Assembly: GCA_019420425.1 (NCBI GenBank)
Contig: JAHZHG010000081.1
Coordinates: 1 to 9,502 of the forward strand
Direction of reading: 5' to 3'
From: Clostridiales bacterium
Lineage (GTDB): Bacteria; Bacillota; Clostridia; Lachnospirales; Lachnospiraceae
DNA: 9,502 bases
Under the pieces are notes generated by a model, which saw only the letters and a program-made list of their open reading frames with translations, was not told the origin of the DNA and ran no database searches. Positions 5,692 through 9,502 of this stretch are shown here, piece after piece. The translations under genes and the position numbers were made by a program. Position 1 is the stretch's first letter. Every line of letters begins with the position of its first letter.

Positions 5692-6198
5692 ATGAAATTT
5701 GGCACACAGAACCGGCATATCATTGATCTGGTCTTTTCCCTGGGCTTATTCTGCGTTTTCGCCGCCACGGCCTTTCTCGTCGTAACCCTGGGCGCAAATG
5801 TCTACCAGTCCACGGTATCGACCATGGAGGAGAACTTTTCCGGCCGTACGGCGCTCTCCTATGTGGCGGAAAAGATCCGGCAGAACGACTCGGCAGACAG
5901 TGTCTCTCTTACCCAGATCGGGGATACACCGGCGCTGCGCCTTTTGCAGACGCTGGACGATGAGGAATATGCGACGTACATCTATTACACAGAGGGCTGC
6001 CTGCGTGAACTGTTTACCCGCATGTCCCTGGAGCCATCCCTGGAGGCAGGGCAGACAATCCTGGAGCTGGATAGCTTTTCCGTCCGGCAGGTACAGGAAA
6101 ATCTTTATCAGTTTACGGTAACTGATGAAAAGGGCAGGCCGGTTTCCCTCTATATCAGCCCCCGCTGCGGCGCCGCTGCAGAAAGGAGTCAGCCATGA
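5692..6198 (+). CDS. DUF4860-like pilus-operon protein
   Basis: A 168-residue protein with one membrane segment (about residues 13-35) and an exterior alpha/beta domain. The region from HIIDLVFSLGLFCVFAATAF through YVAEKIRQND resembles the DUF4860 family, which I recall as part of type IV pilus-like operons in Lachnospiraceae; the assignment is from memory of the family, not a search. The architecture, an N-terminal hydrophobic helix running into a soluble domain, is pilin-like, but no prepilin cleavage motif is present. AAGGAG lies 6 bases before the start at 5692. The stop codon overlaps the next start as ATGA, indicating translational coupling. Function is unknown beyond a likely role in the pilus complex. 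Confidence 0.75.
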   Translation: MKFGTQNRHIIDLVFSLGLFCVFAATAFLVVTLGANVYQSTVSTMEENFSGRTALSYVAEKIRQNDSADSVSLTQIGDTPALRLLQTLDDEEYATYIYYTEGCLRELFTRMSLEPSLEAGQTILELDSFSVRQVQENLYQFTVTDEKGRPVSLYISPRCGAAAERSQP

Positions 6199-6644
6199 AA
6201 AATCGTTCCGCTTCCAGTCTGTTTCTTGTGGAGCTGCTGCTGTCCATTCTGTTCTTTTCGCTGGCTGCCGCCGTATGTGTCCAGCTCTTTGTCCAGTCTC
6301 ACCTAATCAGCCGCAAAAGCGCCGATCAGAATGCAGCCGTCACCTGTATGCAAAGCACGGCGGCCATCCTTGAGGCCGAATCCGGTTCTCTCTCCGCTTT
6401 ATCGGAGATATATACAGAGGGCAGCCTTCAGGACGGAAGCTTTACCGTATATTATGACCAGGACTGGCAGGAATGTGCGGCTGACTGTGCTTCCTCCTGC
6501 ATACAGGTGGAGCGCCGAGAAACGGCAGAGGGGCTTCTTTCCTTTATCCTCACTGCCAAAAGCAGCACAGACGAAGAGCCGCCCATATATACGCTGGAAT
6601 TCAGCCTGCATCTCCCCTATACTCTGGAGGATACGACACCGTGA
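6195..6644 (+). CDS. Prepilin-like protein with degenerate cleavage site
   Basis: A 149-residue protein with a short polar leader followed by SLFLVELLLSILFFSLAAA. This is the closest thing to a type IV prepilin motif in the operon: if cleavage falls after S8, then L9 would be mature residue 1 and E13 the conserved Glu5. The usual Gly at -1 is replaced by Ser, and Phe1 by Leu. The exterior domain has a cluster of cysteines (QECAADCASSC), possibly a disulfide, and the only Pro-Pro pair among the exported proteins of this operon (residues 129-130, EEPPIYT). It overlaps its neighbours by 4 bases on each side. GAAAGGAG supports the start at 6195. It is likely a minor pilin. Confidence 0.75.
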   Translation: MKNRSASSLFLVELLLSILFFSLAAAVCVQLFVQSHLISRKSADQNAAVTCMQSTAAILEAESGSLSALSEIYTEGSLQDGSFTVYYDQDWQECAADCASSCIQVERRETAEGLLSFILTAKSSTDEEPPIYTLEFSLHLPYTLEDTTP

Positions 6645-7138
6645 AGAAAAAAAAGTTTTCTGTTTTAGCCATTGGCACTTCTTCCATGCTGGTCATTTTT
6701 ATTCTGCTCTGTCTCGTTACCTTTGCCGTGCTTTCCCTGACCAGTGCAAAAGCCGACGCCCGGTTTTCCGAAAAAAACACAGCGCGGCTGACCGCCTATT
6801 ACGCGGCGTCCACACGGGCCGAGGAAAAGCTCGCCTTTGCGGACGGGCTACTGCGCAGCGCTTATCAGAGCTGCGGCGGAAGAAAATCTGCTTATGAACA
6901 GGCTGTCCGTGAAGCCTTTTCCGCAGAGGCAGGCTATCAGCTGGGCAGCACAGCGGAGGGCGCCCTTACCCTTTCCTGGCAGGAAGAGATCCAGGAGGGA
7001 CAGCAGCTGTCTGTAATCCTTGCCGTCAGTTTTCCCACATCGCCCGGGGACAGCTTCTACCGTAGGCAGAAATGGGCGGTGGAAAATACAACGGACTGGG
7101 CGGCTGACAACGCTCTGCCCTTAGTTGCCTTTGAATAA
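6641..7138 (+). CDS. Small single-pass pilus-operon protein (PilX-like topology)
   Basis: A 165-residue protein started by GTG at 6641, overlapping the preceding stop codon by four bases, with GGAGG about 10 bases upstream. A lysine-rich N-terminus and a membrane helix (about residues 13-36) are followed by a long amphipathic helix with YYAASTRAEEKLA, a pattern similar to the N-terminal part of PilX/PilW-type minor pilins. The remaining part is beta-rich (ALTLSWQEEIQEG, QLSVILAVSFP). No prepilin cleavage site or Glu5 is visible. I do not recognise a specific family. Its position between a prepilin-like gene and pilT, and its translational coupling, argue for a role in the same filament system. 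Confidence 0.7.
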   Translation: MKKKKFSVLAIGTSSMLVIFILLCLVTFAVLSLTSAKADARFSEKNTARLTAYYAASTRAEEKLAFADGLLRSAYQSCGGRKSAYEQAVREAFSAEAGYQLGSTAEGALTLSWQEEIQEGQQLSVILAVSFPTSPGDSFYRRQKWAVENTTDWAADNALPLVAFE

Positions 7139-7167
7139 TTCGATGAATGCAGAAGGAGAAATCAAGC

Positions 7168-8223
7168 ATGAATGCTGAAGAATTGTTAAAAACAGCCTCC
7201 TTGGAGGGGGCATCCGATATTTTTATCGTAGCCGGTCTTCCGCTGTCCTGTAAAATACAGGGCAAGCGCAGGCAACTGACGCCGGAAAAAATGATGCCTG
7301 CCGATACAGAAAAGATCATCCGGGAAATTTATGCGCTTGCCGATCACCGCAGCATGGAGCGCTTTCTCCTCCGCGGCGACGACGACTTTTCCTTTTCCAT
7401 TTCCGGCTTTTCCCGCTTCCGTGCCAGCGCCTACCGCCAGAGAGGCTCCATGGCCGCCGTCGTCCGGGTAATCGCCTTTTCGCTTCCTTCACCCGGTGAG
7501 CTTGGCATTCCGGATTCTATCCTCTCTCTCGGTGATGCGTCAAAGGGGCTTGTCCTGGTCACCGGTCCTGCCGGAAGCGGAAAGTCCACAACCCTGGCCT
7601 GCATGATCAACGCCATTAACCGCACCAGAGAAGGCCATATCATCACTCTGGAGGATCCGCTGGAGTTCCTGCACCGCCATGAAAAGAGCATTGTCAGCCA
7701 GCGGGAAATCAGTTCGGATACCGAGAGCTACATTGTCGCCCTGCGGGCGGCCCTGCGCCAGAGTCCTGACGTCATTCTACTTGGGGAAATGCGGGATCAC
7801 GAAACCATACAGACGGCAATGACTGCGGCTGAAACGGGGCATCTCATCCTCTCCAGCCTGCATACCATCGGGGCGGCCAACACCATAGACCGGATTATCG
7901 ACGTGTTTCCGCCGAACCAGCAGCGGCAGATCGCCGTACAGCTTTCCATGGTTCTGCACGCCGTAGTCTCCCAGCAGCTGGTTCCGTCTGCCGACGGCCG
8001 CCTGCTGCCGGTTTTTGAAGTGATGACCCTCACCCCGGCCATCCGCAACATGATCCGGGACAACAAGGTGCATCAGATTGACGGCCTGGTCTACTCTTCG
8101 GCCTCTGATCAGATGATTTCCATGGACAACAGCCTGCTGAAGCTGTACCGCCAGAAAATCATCACCAAAGAGACGGCAGTAAAATATGCCACGAATCCGG
8201 AAATGCTGAGCCGGAAGCTGTGA
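7168..8223 (+). CDS. pilT: PilT-type pilus retraction ATPase
   Basis: A 351-residue secretion ATPase. An N-terminal PAS-like domain (SDIFIVAGLPLSCKIQGKRR) is followed by the RecA-like core: Walker A GPAGSGKST (133-141), Asp box LEDPLEF (E162, D163), Walker B PDVILLGEMRD (200-210) and His box GHLILSSLHT (H225, H232). The C-terminal AIRNMIRD (291-298) matches the AIRNLIRE motif that is characteristic of PilT and needed for retraction. Length is typical. The ATG at 7168 has AAGGAG 9 bases upstream; the in-frame ATG at 7147 has no ribosome site. PilT hexamers hydrolyse ATP beneath PilC to depolymerise pili. Unusually, it is the only ATPase of this operon, so it might power extension too, or a PilB may be encoded elsewhere. 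It is the last gene, facing a convergent gene 42 bases away. Confidence 0.95.
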   Translation: MNAEELLKTASLEGASDIFIVAGLPLSCKIQGKRRQLTPEKMMPADTEKIIREIYALADHRSMERFLLRGDDDFSFSISGFSRFRASAYRQRGSMAAVVRVIAFSLPSPGELGIPDSILSLGDASKGLVLVTGPAGSGKSTTLACMINAINRTREGHIITLEDPLEFLHRHEKSIVSQREISSDTESYIVALRAALRQSPDVILLGEMRDHETIQTAMTAAETGHLILSSLHTIGAANTIDRIIDVFPPNQQRQIAVQLSMVLHAVVSQQLVPSADGRLLPVFEVMTLTPAIRNMIRDNKVHQIDGLVYSSASDQMISMDNSLLKLYRQKIITKETAVKYATNPEMLSRKL

Positions 8224-8226
8224 CCG

Positions 8227-8249
8227 TTTCCGGCTGCCCGCAGCCGAAA
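8227..8249. terminator. Weak bidirectional hairpin between convergent genes
   Basis: CGGCTG (8231-8236) and CAGCCG (8241-8246) pair around CCCG, extended by TTT/AAA across a bulge. It is the only hairpin in the 42-base gap between pilT and the convergent reductase gene. The flanking T runs are only three long, so termination strength is uncertain. Confidence 0.35.
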
Positions 8250-8297
8250 GGTACGGACAGCCCGGTCAGCCCCAAAGCCGGAAGGTACGGATAGCCC
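8242..8297. repeat. Short direct repeat spanning the reductase stop codon
   Basis: Two 22-base copies, 8242-8263 and 8276-8297, differ at two positions (core GGTACGGA followed by C or T, then AGCCC), with a 34-base period. The right copy encodes the last residues of the reductase (AIRTFRL) and the left copy lies after its stop codon, so it looks like a local tandem duplication of the gene's 3' end. Confidence 0.6.
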
Positions 8298-9450
8298 ATG
8301 CAGCCAGCCGGTTCGCAGGGGTATCGAGAGCCTTTCCTGCCTCCCGCAGCTTCTCCCGCACCGGAATCTGCTGGGGGCAATGACGTTCACATTTTCCGCA
8401 CTTTACACAGGCAGAGGGCCCGGACTGGGGCTTTCGAAAAGCTGTGCAGCGCAGATATTCCCGTCTGGCATTCGCCTTTTTCTCCGTATACATCGCATTA
8501 TAGCAGCTGAAAATTCCCGGGATATCCACCCCGCTTGGACAGGGCATACAGTAACCACACCCCGTACAGCCCACCTTTATCTTCCGGTTGATCTCCGTCT
8601 TTACCGACTCCAGCAGCCGGTTATCCTCGTCAGTCAGCTCCCCTGCCCGGGCCGCAGCCGCTGTCCTTACGTTTTCCTCCACCATAGCCATGGAATTCAT
8701 TCCGGAAAGCACAACAGTCACGCCGGTTTGATTCCACAGCCAGTGAAACGCCCACTGAGCCGGGGTCCAGTGCCGCGGATGGGCGGCCATCTGCGTTTTG
8801 GTCTCCTCCGGCAGCATCTCCACCAGCTTTCCGCCGCGCAGCGGCTCCATAATGATTACCGGAATTCCCATTCGCTCCGCCGTCTCCAGCCCCCTTCGCC
8901 CGGCCTGGCTGTGCTCGTCCAGATAATTATACTGGATCTGGCAGAAATCCCAGGGATAGGCCTCCAAAAGCTCAACAAAGGCCCGGGTATGGCCGTGATA
9001 GGAAAAGCCGATATTGCGGATCTGGCCGCTTTTCTTTTTTTCCTGTATCCATTCCTCGATTCCCATAGCCTTCAGCTTTTCCCAGGTGGGCAGATCGGTA
9101 AGCATATGCATCAGATAATAGTCAATGTAATCTGTTTTCAGCCGGCGCAGCTGCTCCTGAAAGCAGCGCTCCAGGCCGGCCATGGACTTAATCAGGTAAT
9201 GGGGCAGCTTGGTCGCCAGATAAATCTGCTCCCGGCAGCCGTTTCTCGCCAGGATTTCTCCCACTGCCTCCTCATTTCCCGGATAAACGTATGCCGTATC
9301 CAGATAGTTGACTCCGGCCTTTATCGCGGCCATTACTTCCTGTTCTGCCTTATCGATATCAATACCGCGGGCGCCGCTGCGGCTGAACCGCATACAGCCA
9401 TAGCCCAGCAGGGACAGCTCACGCCCGTATTTATCCTTTCTATACTGGAT
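8266..9450 (-). CDS. Aldo/keto reductase with C-terminal 2x[4Fe-4S] domain; start codon reads ATC
   Basis: A 394-codon reading frame. The N-terminal (beta/alpha)8 aldo/keto reductase domain carries the tetrad D51, Y56, K81 and H115 (NYLDTAYVY, ATKLP, YYLMHML). The C-terminus has two ferredoxin-like clusters, CTGCGYCMPCP and CVKCGKCERHCP. Such proteins are NAD(P)H- or ferredoxin-linked reductases of unknown substrate, common in Clostridia. Homologues I know start MQYRKDKYG or similar. Here the frame begins IQYRKDKYGRELSLLGYGCM, the first codon being ATC (9450-9448), preceded directly by an in-frame TAA and by AGAGAGG about 10 bases upstream. The first in-frame ATG (9393) has no ribosome site and would delete the first beta strands with GYGCMR. 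Either ATC initiates, or the start was lost by mutation or sequencing error. If ATC is not used, the product is the 375-residue form 8266-9393. Confidence 0.8.
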   Translation of the reverse strand: MQYRKDKYGRELSLLGYGCMRFSRSGARGIDIDKAEQEVMAAIKAGVNYLDTAYVYPGNEEAVGEILARNGCREQIYLATKLPHYLIKSMAGLERCFQEQLRRLKTDYIDYYLMHMLTDLPTWEKLKAMGIEEWIQEKKKSGQIRNIGFSYHGHTRAFVELLEAYPWDFCQIQYNYLDEHSQAGRRGLETAERMGIPVIIMEPLRGGKLVEMLPEETKTQMAAHPRHWTPAQWAFHWLWNQTGVTVVLSGMNSMAMVEENVRTAAAARAGELTDEDNRLLESVKTEINRKIKVGCTGCGYCMPCPSGVDIPGIFSCYNAMYTEKKANARREYLRCTAFRKPQSGPSACVKCGKCERHCPQQIPVREKLREAGKALDTPANRLAAWAIRTFRLWG

Positions 9451-9465
9451 TTATTCCCAACCTCT

Positions 9466-9502
9466 CTATGCCTGCAGAAGCGCCCGGATCTGCTGGATCA
9501 GC
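9466..9502 (-). CDS. Partial CDS, C-terminus of an unidentified protein
   Basis: On the minus strand a frame entering from the right edge reads LIQQIRALLQA and ends at TAG (9468-9466), 15 bases before the reductase ATC. The helical, charged tail and the tight spacing suggest the end of an upstream operon partner. Eleven residues do not allow a family call, and chance cannot be excluded. Confidence 0.4.
   Translation of the reverse strand, partial: LIQQIRALLQA

Noticed and set aside
5097..5768. A 223-residue minus-strand frame across pilC and the next genes
   Set aside because: It is antisense to three tightly packed genes with good ribosome sites; its composition is basic and repetitive.

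Overview
The window looks like a chromosomal segment of a Gram-positive gut-type Clostridia, most likely Lachnospiraceae. The reasons are a moderately high GC content with clean Shine-Dalgarno sites, a lipoprotein with a Gram-positive lipobox, a SEC-C protein and a ferredoxin-tailed aldo/keto reductase of the kind common there, and a type IV pilus-like operon carrying what I recognise as a DUF4860 protein. The genus cannot be decided from the sequence.

Layout. Bases 1-1646 are minus-strand: the start of an unidentified gene (1-54), a YdcF/ElyC-like membrane protein (87-818), a structured stretch rich in inverted repeats (about 861-1085), and a small SEC-C zinc-motif protein (1146-1646) with a near-consensus promoter. 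Bases 1740-1967 hold no gene but contain hairpins and a strong plus-strand terminator, possibly a small RNA. Bases 1968-3250 are a minus-strand unit: a secreted zinc metalloprotease of the anthrax lethal factor-like (ATLF/PPEP) type, preceded by a clear cyclic-di-GMP-I (GEMM-I) riboswitch with its own terminator and promoter. Divergent from it, a plus-strand operon (3353-8223) encodes a transglutaminase-like lipoprotein, a PilC/GspF inner-membrane protein, four small single-pass membrane proteins (pilin-like or DUF4860) and a PilT ATPase. Bases 8266-9450 carry a convergent aldo/keto reductase whose expected start codon reads ATC, preceded by the tail of another minus-strand gene.

How they may work together. 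In Clostridioides difficile a related protease (PPEP-1/Zmp1) is switched off by c-di-GMP through the same riboswitch class, while c-di-GMP promotes adhesins and type IV pili. Here a riboswitch-controlled protease gene sits back to back with a pilus-type operon, so the intergenic region 2907-3352 is a plausible control point for a surface attachment and release programme. The pilus operon is compact and unusual: its only ATPase is of the retraction (PilT) type, none of its small membrane proteins has a canonical prepilin cleavage motif, and no PilB, PilD or obvious major pilin is present.
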